A stretch of DNA of 24,077 nucleotides from UBA2231 sp964415175 (GCA_964415175.1 CAYPYG010000038.1:1-24077); one strand, 5' to 3'. Shown: positions 1-7,406, numbered from the stretch's first letter. Made by a program: numbers and translations. Notes: generated by a model not told the origin, from the sequence alone.

Positions 1-1
1 G

Positions 2-307
2 CTGCCGCTGGCGGTATCGGCCGGCGCGCTGGCGCATATCATCCCCGGCTTCGGCGTGAGCGCGGACATCACGCGGCTGGCGCACGAAGACCGGACGGTG
101 GTGAGCGTAGGCAGCGAATACGCGCTGCTGCCCGCGCTGTCGCTGCGGGCGGGTTACCTGGCCGGGCGTACCACGGCGGAGGACGACAACCGCGGCTTTT
201 CGGCCGGGGCTGGCGTGAACCTGGCGGGGGCCTCGCTGGACTACGCGCTTACGCCCTACGGCGAGCTGGGCAGCGCGCAGAGGATAACGCTGAGGAAGCG
301 ATTCTGA
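2..307 (+). CDS. C-terminal part of an outer-membrane beta-barrel protein (5' end outside window)
   Basis: The frame is open from the first full codon at position 2, so this is the 3' end of a gene that starts before the window. About 101 residues are visible. They show alternating hydrophobic and polar stretches with Gly/Ala-rich turns, as in amphipathic beta-strands. The protein ends ITLRKRF, and a terminal Phe is the classic outer-membrane beta-barrel insertion signal. The preceding text (LDYALTPYGELGSAQR) resembles the last strands of PorV/UPF0164-type outer-membrane proteins, as I remember them; this family call is inference. A GTG at 56 could serve as a start, but the open frame upstream has the same composition, so it is more likely internal. 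No clear terminator follows. Confidence 0.6.
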   Translation: MPLAVSAGALAHIIPGFGVSADITRLAHEDRTVVSVGSEYALLPALSLRAGYLAGRTTAEDDNRGFSAGAGVNLAGASLDYALTPYGELGSAQRITLRKRF

Positions 308-322
308 ACGCCGCGCCGGCTC

Positions 323-351
323 TTTACCGCCGGCCGCATCATTACTATACT
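323..351 (+). promoter_or_regulatory. Sigma70-like promoter of the cyclase-like gene, apparently leaderless
   Basis: A -35 element TTTACC (323-328), a 17-nt spacer and a -10 element TATACT (346-351) are followed by ATG after only 6 nt. The expected transcription start falls on or next to the start codon at 358, and there is no Shine-Dalgarno. This predicts a leaderless mRNA. Confidence 0.55.
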
Positions 352-357
352 TAGGGC

Positions 358-969
358 ATGGCGAAAAAAGAAAAGCTCCTTTCCAGCGAAGAGTTCTTCG
401 ATATACTGCGGCTGCGCACCCCCGGCAACGCCGCCCGCTCCGACGCGCTGATAAATTCCAGGAGCGGGGCCGAGATGGCCGTGCTGGTCTGCGACTCCGC
501 CGGTTTCTCTAAGAAAACGCACGAGCACGGCATAATCGAGTTCCTCGATACGATGGTCAAATGCCACGACCGTTTCGTCAGGATAGTGGAGGGGGTCGGC
601 GGGCAGGCTCTTTCCAGCAAGGCCGACAACCTGATAGCCCTTTTCCCTTCCGTGGATACGGCGGCGCGCTCCGCGCTGGACCTCAACGCCTGGCTGAAGA
701 CCCGCAACTCCGGGCTGCCGGCCTATAAGAAGTACAACATCTGTTCCGGCATAGATTTCGGGCCCCTGATAAGGCTCGCCGACGACGCCTACGGGCCGGC
801 CGTCAATGTCGCTTTCAAAGTGGGCGAGGACGTGGCGGGGATGGACGAGATCCTGCTGACCGGCAGGGCCGCCGCGAAGCTGGACGGCTCGTTCCGGAAG
901 CGCTATTCGAAGAACGTCACGATAGGCGCGGTGAGCTTCGACCTCTACCGCCTGCTGTCGCGCCGCTGA
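358..969 (+). CDS. Class III adenylate/guanylate cyclase-like domain protein
   Basis: The 203-residue protein is essentially one cyclase homology domain without membrane or sensor segments, so it is probably cytosolic. Visible family landmarks are the first strand with the metal-binding Asp (VLVCDSAGFS, D46), the second acidic turn (SSKADNLIALF, D90) and the substrate strand (CSGIDFGPLI, about 129-138). The late helix YGPAVNVAFK (145-154) keeps the conserved Asn (N150), but Lys154 stands where active enzymes usually have the transition-state Arg. The Gly normally before D90 is Ala, and the usual substrate-selecting Lys position is not matched. Cyclase activity is therefore uncertain; it could be a degenerate nucleotide-binding regulator. 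ATG 358 is chosen because of the promoter directly in front. The gene ends at a strong terminator shared with the convergent neighbour. Confidence 0.7.
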   Translation: MAKKEKLLSSEEFFDILRLRTPGNAARSDALINSRSGAEMAVLVCDSAGFSKKTHEHGIIEFLDTMVKCHDRFVRIVEGVGGQALSSKADNLIALFPSVDTAARSALDLNAWLKTRNSGLPAYKKYNICSGIDFGPLIRLADDAYGPAVNVAFKVGEDVAGMDEILLTGRAAAKLDGSFRKRYSKNVTIGAVSFDLYRLLSRR

Positions 970-991
970 CAGCGCGCCGTCCCGGCCCGAT

Positions 992-1019
992 AAAAAACCC
1001 CGCCGCGGCGGGGTTTTTT
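992..1019. terminator. Bidirectional rho-independent terminator (28-bp perfect palindrome)
   Basis: Six A's, a self-complementary GC core of 16 bp (998-1013) and six T's form one perfect palindrome. It therefore works as a hairpin plus T-tract on either strand. It lies between the convergent cyclase-like gene (stop 969) and the HEAT/NlpC gene (stop 1037). Confidence 0.9.
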
Positions 1020-1036
1020 GTCGTACGGGAAGGAGG

Positions 1037-2401
1037 TCAGAATCCCGGTATCGCGGGCACGTCGGGCAGCTCCACGGAGGAGCCCGAACCGAAGGCCGAG
1101 TTCAGCGCGCCGAAGGCGTTGGTTATGATGCCGGGGTTCGGGGCTATGATGCCCGAGGGGGTCTGCTGCGTCCAGACGCCTGGAACGCGGGCCCCCACGT
1201 TGACGGCGGCGTCGTACTGCTCGGCCGGGGTCAGCGGCCAGCCCCAGCTGTTCTCCAGCTCGTCGGGGGTTATGTTCAGGCCCGCCTGCTCGTAGGCGAA
1301 TTCGCTGAACCCCACGCAGTCGAAGACAAGGGGTCCCTTCTGGGAAAGATGGGTATCGTTGTATTCGGCGCCCTGCAGGCGCAGGGCCGTGCGGATGATG
1401 GACTCCCTCTGCGCCGCCGTAGGCGGGACCCTGGTGGTCTTCACGGCGTAAAGGGGGTACTTGAAATGATGGGTGTAGTCGTACCAGCCCACGGTGCGGG
1501 TCCCGCCGGGCGTGAAATAATTGGGCACGCAGTCGTATACGACGGGCAGCAGCTTGCCGTCCTCCACCTTCGTGCCGCCGTAGATCCCGGTATGGCCTAT
1601 GGGCAGCATGTCGACGAACCAGCCGGAGATATTGCCGGTCTGGCCGCCGGTGTAGAGCAGGTCGGCGCGGGAGATGGCGCTGGGGACGGCGGAGGGGGCG
1701 GTCGAAAGGCCGGCGGCCAGGCCGAGGCGGTCGAGCACCTCGAAAGCGGCCGCGCGCACCGGCTCGGTCTCGGCCGGGTTGCCGGCGACCGAGCGCAGGA
1801 AAGAGGCGGCTTTTTCCGTTTTCTGCTTGCCCGCGCCGAAAGCTATGTTCATCTTGAAGACTTCGTCGGAAGACCGGAAGAGGCGTTCCAGCTCGCCGGT
1901 CACCTTGGAGCTGGTTATCTCGCCCAGGGCCCAGACCGCGTCCAGGGCGGCCAGGCGGGCGCGGAAATCGTCCTCATAGGCTCCCTTGTTGCCGGAGCCG
2001 CCGAGATAGGCTTCGATATTGGCCACCAGCAGCGGCACGGCGTGCTCGTTGTTGCGCAGTCCCAGCTGGCGGGCGGCGCAGGCGCGCACGCCGGGGTCGG
2101 CGGCGACCGCGGAAGCGGCCAGGGCCTTCCTGACGCCCTCGTCGGTGGCCGAGCCCAGGATGTCGATCACGGAGCAGCGGTAGCCGGGGTCGCGGGAGGA
2201 GTCCAGAGCGTCCCCCAGCATGATCCTGGCCTTGAAAGGTTCCGCGGCGGCCCGGCGCAGGGCGGGTTCCGCGCCCGCGAAGGACTTGGCGCGGTTCCCG
2301 CCTTCCACCCGCTCCAGAAGGGATTCGAGGGTGTCGGCGGCGGCGGCGTTCACGGCGAGAGAGGTTATAAGCGAGAAAACTATCGTCTGGATCTTCCTCA
2401 T
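1037..2401 (-). CDS. Secreted HEAT-repeat protein with C-terminal permuted NlpC/P60 (LRAT/YiiX-like) domain
   Basis: The 454-residue protein starts with a signal peptide (charged MRK, hydrophobic stretch, cleavage around AAAA/DT near residue 22). Residues about 30-230 are Ala/Leu-rich helical pairs typical of HEAT/PBS-lyase repeats (for example DPGVRACAARQLG), probably a protein-binding scaffold. The C-terminal half has GHTGIYGG (H270) followed by FDCVGFSEFAYE (C362). The His-before-Cys order is that of the circularly permuted NlpC/P60 fold (LRAT/YiiX-like), whose members are amidases, peptidases or acyltransferases; the substrate here is unknown. The tail (about 415-454) is low-complexity Gly/Ser/Pro. 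The start is supported by GGAGG (2413-2409) 7 nt before ATG. It is probably periplasmic. Confidence 0.75.
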   Translation of the reverse strand: MRKIQTIVFSLITSLAVNAAAADTLESLLERVEGGNRAKSFAGAEPALRRAAAEPFKARIMLGDALDSSRDPGYRCSVIDILGSATDEGVRKALAASAVAADPGVRACAARQLGLRNNEHAVPLLVANIEAYLGGSGNKGAYEDDFRARLAALDAVWALGEITSSKVTGELERLFRSSDEVFKMNIAFGAGKQKTEKAASFLRSVAGNPAETEPVRAAAFEVLDRLGLAAGLSTAPSAVPSAISRADLLYTGGQTGNISGWFVDMLPIGHTGIYGGTKVEDGKLLPVVYDCVPNYFTPGGTRTVGWYDYTHHFKYPLYAVKTTRVPPTAAQRESIIRTALRLQGAEYNDTHLSQKGPLVFDCVGFSEFAYEQAGLNITPDELENSWGWPLTPAEQYDAAVNVGARVPGVWTQQTPSGIIAPNPGIITNAFGALNSAFGSGSSVELPDVPAIPGF

Positions 2402-2429
2402 GCGTGTTCCTCCATGTGTCTGCGTATAA

Positions 2430-2458
2430 ATTATAGCCCGCTTCTCCGTTCCTATCAG
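2430..2458 (-). promoter_or_regulatory. Promoter of the HEAT/NlpC-like gene
   Basis: On the minus strand, CTGATA (2458-2453), a 17-nt spacer and a perfect TATAAT (2435-2430) lie 28 nt before the ATG at 2401, with a GGAGG ribosome site between. Confidence 0.6.
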
Positions 2459-2530
2459 GGGTACAAAGGCGAACTTTCCGGCGGATTATTTCCCAGGCCT
2501 TTCTGGGCCCTTAGGGCAAGCCCGCCGGGG

Positions 2531-2560
2531 TTTACAGGAAAAAAACCTATATGGTAGGAT
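2531..2560 (+). promoter_or_regulatory. Putative promoter of the secreted protein gene at 2597
   Basis: TTTACA (2531-2536), an 18-nt spacer and TAGGAT (2555-2560) precede the gene at a usual distance. The -10 is only a partial match. The rest of the 195-nt divergent gap (2402-2596) holds no gene that I can support. Confidence 0.4.
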
Positions 2561-2596
2561 AACCGGGGACCTAATCTGCCTCGATCAGGAGCTGAA

Positions 2597-3403
2597 ATGA
2601 GATTTTTGACGATATTGCTGGCCGTGTCGGCGCTGTCCGCGCCCTGCCTCCGGGCGCAGACCGCGGAGGAAGTGGGCAGGGAGGTCCTGACCGCCTACAA
2701 GAAAAAGGACCTGGAGGGGGTCAAGCGGCACATGCCCCCGGTGCTCGCGATGACGGTGGACAAGAAGTTCTTCAAGGACAAGGAGATAAAGCGCGAGGTC
2801 ATCGGCCTGCGCCGCTGGGACGGCAAGGTCCGCGAGGTGCGTTATTTCGCCACCAAGGCGGGCGTTACGGCTTCCGTCTATTACGACGAGGACGCCGATC
2901 CCGCCAGGATACGGGTCTTCCTCCTCAACAAGGCCGGCGACGCCTGGAAGCAGGCCCTGGGCTCTTTCCTGGTCATAGAGAAAGAGAAGTTCATGGCCTA
3001 CGGCGAGAAGGAACCATCGGCGAAAGCCGTCGCCCGGGCCGTGGCCGCGCAACCCTCCCCCCAGCCGGCGATCGTACAGGGAGAACCCCAGGACCCCCCG
3101 AACAGGGGTTATGTCATAGAGATGGCCGACGCCACGGTGGTCAAGGACCCCACCACGGCGCAGCTGCGCAAGGCTTTCGACGCCCTGGGCGAGGAGAACT
3201 TCTTCATAACCCTTAATTCTCCCGACGGCTTCATCACCGCGTCGCGCTCGGGGGGGACTTACGACGTGGAGTACAAGGACGCGCAGGGCCAGTTCGCCGC
3301 GATAGACGAGATGTCCTCCGACGAGGCTTTCGAGCTGTTCGGCTCCTACATGAAGAAGGAACGCAACTGGAAGGGGAAGACCAAATGGCGGCCTTTCGAC
3401 TGA
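2597..3403 (+). CDS. Secreted protein of unknown function, two-domain
   Basis: The 268-residue protein begins with a signal peptide (MRFLTILLAVSALSAPCLRAQ, cleavage about residue 20). Residues about 22-135 look like a small alpha/beta domain that starts with a helix (EEVGREVLTAYKKKDLEGVK), as in NTF2/SnoaL-like folds; this is a weak impression. A Pro/Gln-rich linker (about 145-165) leads to a C-terminal domain (about 172-268) with the pattern 'FITLNSPDGFI ... YDVEYKD ... AFELFGSYMK ... W...W'. That pattern resembles small uncharacterised cytosolic domains that I cannot name reliably. AGGAG lies just before ATG 2597. The gene ends at a terminator shared with the convergent phosphoesterase gene. 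No function is assigned. Confidence 0.7.
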   Translation: MRFLTILLAVSALSAPCLRAQTAEEVGREVLTAYKKKDLEGVKRHMPPVLAMTVDKKFFKDKEIKREVIGLRRWDGKVREVRYFATKAGVTASVYYDEDADPARIRVFLLNKAGDAWKQALGSFLVIEKEKFMAYGEKEPSAKAVARAVAAQPSPQPAIVQGEPQDPPNRGYVIEMADATVVKDPTTAQLRKAFDALGEENFFITLNSPDGFITASRSGGTYDVEYKDAQGQFAAIDEMSSDEAFELFGSYMKKERNWKGKTKWRPFD

Positions 3404-3425
3404 ACGCCGCCGCGGACGGACGCAG

Positions 3426-3455
3426 AAAAAAGCCCCCGCATGCCGGGGGCTTTTT
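3426..3455. terminator. Bidirectional rho-independent terminator
   Basis: A stem GCCCCCG/CGGGGGC with a 5-nt loop (3432-3450) is flanked by six A's on the left and five T's on the right. It can therefore terminate both the secreted protein gene (stop 3403) and the convergent phosphoesterase gene (stop 3477). Confidence 0.85.
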
Positions 3456-3476
3456 CTTTGGAAGACGGCCGGTCTT

Positions 3477-4577
3477 TCAGGCCTTCTTCAGGGTGATGAC
3501 GGGCACCTCGGCCGGGGCGAAAAGCCGCATGGGCGGACCCCAGGTCCCCGCGCCGGCGGTCACGTAGAAGAAAGAACCGCCCAGCCGGTACAGGCCGTAG
3601 AAGTACCGGTAGGCCAGGCGCGTGAAGAAGTGGAAAGGGAAGATCTGGCCCCTGTGGGTGTGGCCGGAAAGGACCAGGAACCTGCCGGCCCGGGAGATCT
3701 CTTCGTAGAGCAGGGGCTGATGGCTGAGCACCAGCGCGAAAGGCTCGTCCTTGAGCGGCGCCAGCGCCCGCTCCACGTCCTCCCGCTCCAGGCCGGCCGT
3801 CTTTATATCGTCGAGCCCGGCTATCCTGAGGCCGCCCGTTTCCGCCACGGCGTTGCGCAGCATCTTTATTCCCATGTGCTCGTAGCAGCCCAGCGACTTG
3901 TCCAGGCCGTAGTAATACTCGTGATTGCCGAGTATGCCGAAAACGCCCAGCCGCGGCTTCAGGCCGGCCACGGCCCGCTCCAGTTCCGCTTCGCAGGTCA
4001 GGCCCGGGTCCACCAGGTCGCCGGTGAAGACCACCAGGTCCGGTTCCTCCGGGGCGAGGCGCTCCAGGGCGTCCCTGAACTTCACCACCTGGTAGCCCGA
4101 ATCTATGTGCATGTCCGAGATCTGGGCTATCTTGATGCCGTCGAGCCCCTCCGGCAGGCCGGGTATGTCCAGCCGCAGGCGTTTTATCCCCGGCGTCGCG
4201 AAACCGTTGTAAAGGGAGAGGGCCGTCAGGGCCGCCAGCAGGGCGCAGGCGGCCCGGGGCGCCCAGGCCGGCAGCGGGCGCGCGGCGGCGGCCAGCGCCA
4301 GGCGGAGGCCGTCGTAGAGGAGGAAGCCCATGCCCCAGAAGAAGATCGCCCCCATCCAGATGAAAGCCGCGGTATAGAGATGTTCCAGCGGGGCGTTGAC
4401 CACGCGGCGGACGAACATCGAGGCCGGGGAGAAGAGCGCCAGGCAAAGGAACGCCAGGCGCAGCGCGCCGGCTTTGGAGGGGGCGAAAGCGCGCGCCAGC
4501 CAGCCGGCCGCGTAGAAATGCAGCCAGACATAGAAGGCCATCATCAGGGCGAAGACGATGAAGAAAGAGGGTTTCAT
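3477..4577 (-). CDS. Membrane-anchored metallophosphoesterase (YkuE-like)
   Basis: The 366-residue protein has about four hydrophobic segments in residues 4-123, then a calcineurin-like phosphoesterase domain. All family metal-binding blocks are visible: ISDMHID (D155, H157), FTGDLVD (D187), GNHEYYYG (N218, H219), LSHQPLLY (H286) and SGHTHRGQ (H306, H308). This supports a working dinuclear-metal phosphohydrolase at the membrane. Related proteins (YkuE, and LpxG of Chlamydia, named from general knowledge) act on phospholipids or UDP-diacylglucosamine; the substrate here cannot be told. ATG 4577 lies 9 nt after a perfect TATAAT with no Shine-Dalgarno, so the mRNA may be nearly leaderless. It is divergent from the MarC gene, with starts 75 nt apart. 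Confidence 0.88.
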   Translation of the reverse strand: MKPSFFIVFALMMAFYVWLHFYAAGWLARAFAPSKAGALRLAFLCLALFSPASMFVRRVVNAPLEHLYTAAFIWMGAIFFWGMGFLLYDGLRLALAAAARPLPAWAPRAACALLAALTALSLYNGFATPGIKRLRLDIPGLPEGLDGIKIAQISDMHIDSGYQVVKFRDALERLAPEEPDLVVFTGDLVDPGLTCEAELERAVAGLKPRLGVFGILGNHEYYYGLDKSLGCYEHMGIKMLRNAVAETGGLRIAGLDDIKTAGLEREDVERALAPLKDEPFALVLSHQPLLYEEISRAGRFLVLSGHTHRGQIFPFHFFTRLAYRYFYGLYRLGGSFFYVTAGAGTWGPPMRLFAPAEVPVITLKKA

Positions 4578-4586
4578 GGCCGGGAT

Positions 4587-4592
4587 ATTATA
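4587..4592 (-). promoter_or_regulatory. -10 box of the metallophosphoesterase gene
   Basis: A perfect TATAAT reads on the minus strand from 4592 to 4587, 9 nt before ATG 4577. No good -35 is visible. The predicted 5' leader is at most a few nucleotides. Confidence 0.5.
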
Positions 4593-4636
4593 GTAAGTTA
4601 AGGCCGCGCCGGTCGGCGTGCCGGCGGGGAAAATTG

Positions 4637-4642
4637 TATACT
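4637..4642 (+). promoter_or_regulatory. -10 box of the MarC-family gene
   Basis: TATACT ends 9 nt before ATG 4652, and no clear -35 is seen. It is back-to-back with the phosphoesterase -10 about 45 bp away, so the two promoters share one short divergent control region. Confidence 0.5.
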
Positions 4643-4651
4643 TTAAGGTCC

Positions 4652-5281
4652 ATGGACCTCCTTTATTTCGCGCTGATGAGCGGCGTTTCGATCTTCGCCA
4701 TAATAAATCCGCTGGCCGCGGTGCCGACCTTCTTCGCCATGACCCCCGGCAATACGGAGGCCGAGCGCCTGCGGATGGCGCGTACCGCCTGCGTCACCGC
4801 CGCCGGCGTGCTGATCCTGTTCGCCCTTACCGGCCACGCGCTCTTCTCCCTCTTCGGCATAACCATTGCCGCTTTCCAGATGGCGGGCGGCCTGCTGCTG
4901 CTGCTGGTCTCGCTGGACAATATGCGCGCCAGGCGTTCGTGCGTGCAGGAGACCGATGAAGAGCGCGACGCCGGCGCCGCCAAGGCCGACGTCTCGATAA
5001 CGCCCCTGGCCATACCCATGCTTTCGGGCCCCGGCGCCATCACCACCGCCATCCTGCTGGCCTCCAAGGCCAGGAGCTTCGTCTACGACGCGGTCCTGGT
5101 GCTGATCTTCGGCCTGGTCTGTCTGCTGTGTTACGGGATCTTCAGGTTCTCGATACTCAAGGCCTCCAAGATCAGCCCGATACTGATGAACATCACCACC
5201 CGCATAATGGGGCTCATCCTGGCGTCCACGGCCTTCCAGTTCATCATCGACGGTATAAAGAAAGCTTTCTTCCCGGCCTGA
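4652..5281 (+). CDS. MarC-family integral membrane protein
   Basis: The 209-residue protein is almost entirely hydrophobic, with about six membrane segments. It carries MarC/NAAT family signatures: INPLAAVPTF near the N-terminus, PLAIPMLSGPGAITT in the middle and RIMGLILASTAFQFIIDGI at the C-terminus. A short charged loop (about 95-118) separates the two halves. The family is widespread, and its transport or other function is not settled. The MarC name comes from a multiple-antibiotic-resistance locus, but a resistance role should not be assumed. A TTG six codons upstream is in frame but overlaps the -10 box, so ATG 4652 is the better start. The stop codon lies in the loop of a small hairpin before the convergent rtcB. 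Confidence 0.88.
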   Translation: MDLLYFALMSGVSIFAIINPLAAVPTFFAMTPGNTEAERLRMARTACVTAAGVLILFALTGHALFSLFGITIAAFQMAGGLLLLLVSLDNMRARRSCVQETDEERDAGAAKADVSITPLAIPMLSGPGAITTAILLASKARSFVYDAVLVLIFGLVCLLCYGIFRFSILKASKISPILMNITTRIMGLILASTAFQFIIDGIKKAFFPA

Positions 5282-5289
5282 CGGCCGGG
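5272..5289. other. Stem-loop between convergent MarC-family gene and rtcB
   Basis: CCCGGCC (5272-5278), a TGAC loop and GGCCGGG (5283-5289) form a perfect 7-bp stem. The loop contains the MarC-family stop codon, and rtcB ends 2 nt further on. There is no T-tract on either strand, so it is not a standard terminator. Confidence 0.4.
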
Positions 5290-5290
5290 G

Positions 5291-6733
5291 CTAACCCTTC
5301 ACGACGCAGAGCGGCCTGAGCCTGGCGACTATCTTCGCCAGGCCGGCCCCCGCCACCACCCTCACCACCCGCCCGGCGTCCTTGTAGGCTTCGGGCATCT
5401 CCTCGCCCAGCGTGCCGCGCGCCGCGGCCATGACGGAGACGCCGCTTTCGGCCAGCTCGCGGACTATGTCGCGCCCGCGCGCCCGGCGCGACGCCTCGCC
5501 GCGCGACAGCAGCCGCCCGGCGCCGTGGCAGACCGAGCCGAAGGTCTCGCCCAGCGCGCCCGTTCCGGCCAGCACGTAGGAGGCCCTGCCCATGTCGCCC
5601 GGTATAAGGACCGGCTGGCCGGCGGAACGGTACTCCGCCGGCACTTCGGGATGCCCGGGCGGGAAGGCCCGCGTCGCCCCCTTGCGGTGCACCATGAGCT
5701 TCCCGGAGCGCCCGCCGGGGGCGGCGTGCTCCTCTATCTTGGCGATATTATGCGCCACGTCGTAGACCAGGCGCAGTCCCAGTTCCCGGGGCGAAAGTTT
5801 CAGCGCGGCGGCCAGGGCTTTTCCGGCCGCCCAGCCCAGGGCCTGGCGGTTGGCCCAGGCGTAATTGGCGGCCGCGCGCATGGCGGCCAGATAGCGTTCC
5901 GCTTCGGGACTGGAGCAGGGGGCGCAGGCCAGCTCGCGGTCCGGCAGGGCTATGCCGTACCGCCGGGCGGCGGCCAGCATCTCGTCGAGGGAATCCGCGC
6001 AGACCTGGTGTCCCAGCCCGCGCGAGCCGGAATGCAGCATGACGGCCGCCAGGCCTTTCTCGAGGCCGAAGGCGGCGGCCGCGGCGGGATCGAATATCTC
6101 CGCGACCTCCTGTATCTCCACGAAATGATTGCCCGAGCCCAGCGTGCCCAGCTGGCCGCGCCCGCGCTCGAGCGCGCGGCGGCCGAGCGCTTCGTACTCG
6201 GCGCCGTCCAGCCGGCCGCCGGACTCGCAGCGCTCCAGGTCCCCCGCTTCGCCCAGGCCGCGCTCCACGGCCCAGCGGGCGCCTTTCTCCGCGACGGCCT
6301 TCTCGTCGCTCTTCGAAAGCCTTATGCTGCCCTCCGAGCCCACGCCGGCCGGCACGGCGGCGAAGAGGGCGGCGGCTACGGCGTCCCGGTCGCGGATCGT
6401 CCGCGCGGCCGGTACCGCCGTCGCCAGCAGCCGTACGCCGCAGTTTATGTCGTAGCCCACCCCGCCGGGCGAGACCACTCCGTCGGAAAGGCCGAAGGCC
6501 GCCACGCCGCCTATCGGGAAGCCGTAGCCGGCGTGGCCGTCGGGCATGACGAGCGCGGCCCTCCTTATGCCGGGCAGCGACGCCGCGTTAGCCGCCTGCA
6601 GCAGCGTCCTGTCGTCGAGGGTCCGCTCTATCTCCGCGTCGGCGTAGACGACCGCCGGGACGGACATGCCGGGGCTGGAGCCGGCGGGCAGCTCCAGCCT
6701 CCAGGGGTCCAGCCGCCGCAGTTTCTCTTTCAT
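5291..6733 (-). CDS. rtcB: RNA-splicing ligase RtcB
   Basis: The 480-residue protein is a full-length RtcB, a GTP- and Mn-dependent ligase that joins RNA 2',3'-cyclic phosphate (or 3'-phosphate) and 5'-OH ends. Conserved blocks are DGHAGYGFPIGGVAAF (65-80), GGVGYDINCGVR (metal ligands D95 and C98), GSGNHFVEIQ (H203), HSGSRGLGHQV (H234) and VAHNIAKIEEH (H328). CHGAGRLLSR contains H403, in the position of the guanylylated His of characterised enzymes. ATG 6733 gives the expected N-terminus, but the only strong ribosome-site sequence (GGAGGAGG) is about 29 nt upstream. It lies 73 nt after the membrane-anchored protein gene in the same direction. No archease, RtcA or RtcR gene is visible. Confidence 0.95.
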   Translation of the reverse strand: MKEKLRRLDPWRLELPAGSSPGMSVPAVVYADAEIERTLDDRTLLQAANAASLPGIRRAALVMPDGHAGYGFPIGGVAAFGLSDGVVSPGGVGYDINCGVRLLATAVPAARTIRDRDAVAAALFAAVPAGVGSEGSIRLSKSDEKAVAEKGARWAVERGLGEAGDLERCESGGRLDGAEYEALGRRALERGRGQLGTLGSGNHFVEIQEVAEIFDPAAAAAFGLEKGLAAVMLHSGSRGLGHQVCADSLDEMLAAARRYGIALPDRELACAPCSSPEAERYLAAMRAAANYAWANRQALGWAAGKALAAALKLSPRELGLRLVYDVAHNIAKIEEHAAPGGRSGKLMVHRKGATRAFPPGHPEVPAEYRSAGQPVLIPGDMGRASYVLAGTGALGETFGSVCHGAGRLLSRGEASRRARGRDIVRELAESGVSVMAAARGTLGEEMPEAYKDAGRVVRVVAGAGLAKIVARLRPLCVVKG

Positions 6734-6806
6734 GGGTCGGATATCGCCCGCGTTCCGGCCGGCCTCCTCCGGTGGGGGGCGCGTCCGTCCGGAAGGCGCG
6801 GGGGGC

Positions 6807-7406
6807 TCAGGTCGAGAGGGAGGCCAGGTCGTCCAGGGCCCCGCCTATTCTGCCGGGCTCCAGTTCGGCCTCCAGGTCCGGCGCCGGCATGTCGGCCGAG
6901 GCCCTGCCTTTTTTCGACACTATCGACATGTAGCCGCGCTCCAGCAGGCGCCGCGCGGAGTCCCGGCGGCGGTGATCGGAGAAGAAGGCCGCGAAGGGAC
7001 CGGGTTCGGGGGAGTAGGAGGAGAACTTCTCGTCGAAACCCGCGTCGCCGGTAGGCACGGGTTCGAGGAATAAATTCCTGACGCCGGCCAGTGTGTCCGG
7101 GCGCTGGATGCTGAAGTCGACCGGGAGAAGGCTCTCCATGGAGAGGCGTATCACGGGCGGGGCGTTCCTGCCGCCGGAGACGACGGCGACGTTGAACTTC
7201 CTGCCTCCCTTGACCCCTTCGACCCTCGGGCCGAGGAAACCGGAGACCGCCTGGCCGCCCAGGAAGGGGGCGATCTCCCGCAGCCTGTTGAGCCGTTTGC
7301 GCATGGCGACCTTGCCCAGCAGGTAGGCTATGCCGATGACGGCCGCGTAGGCCAGCACCCAGAAATACCTCATCAGCGCCGCCAGGTCCATGTTCTCCGG
7401 ATTCAT
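6807..7406 (-). CDS. Single-pass membrane protein of unknown function
   Basis: The 199-residue protein has a short N-terminal tail, one membrane helix (about residues 12-31, YFWVLAYAAVIGIAYLLG), a basic stop-transfer stretch (MRKRLNRLRE) and a soluble cytosolic domain. That domain includes FNVAVVSGGRNAPPVIRLSM, a GDAGFDEKFSSYSPEP segment and a C-terminal helix. The 'GD-FD-kF' pattern recurs in membrane-anchored domains that I cannot name with confidence. ATG 7406 is chosen because it overlaps the upstream TPR gene stop as ATGA and has GGAGGAG just before it, so the two genes are translationally coupled. Function unknown. Confidence 0.7.
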   Translation of the reverse strand: MNPENMDLAALMRYFWVLAYAAVIGIAYLLGKVAMRKRLNRLREIAPFLGGQAVSGFLGPRVEGVKGGRKFNVAVVSGGRNAPPVIRLSMESLLPVDFSIQRPDTLAGVRNLFLEPVPTGDAGFDEKFSSYSPEPGPFAAFFSDHRRRDSARRLLERGYMSIVSKKGRASADMPAPDLEAELEPGRIGGALDDLASLST

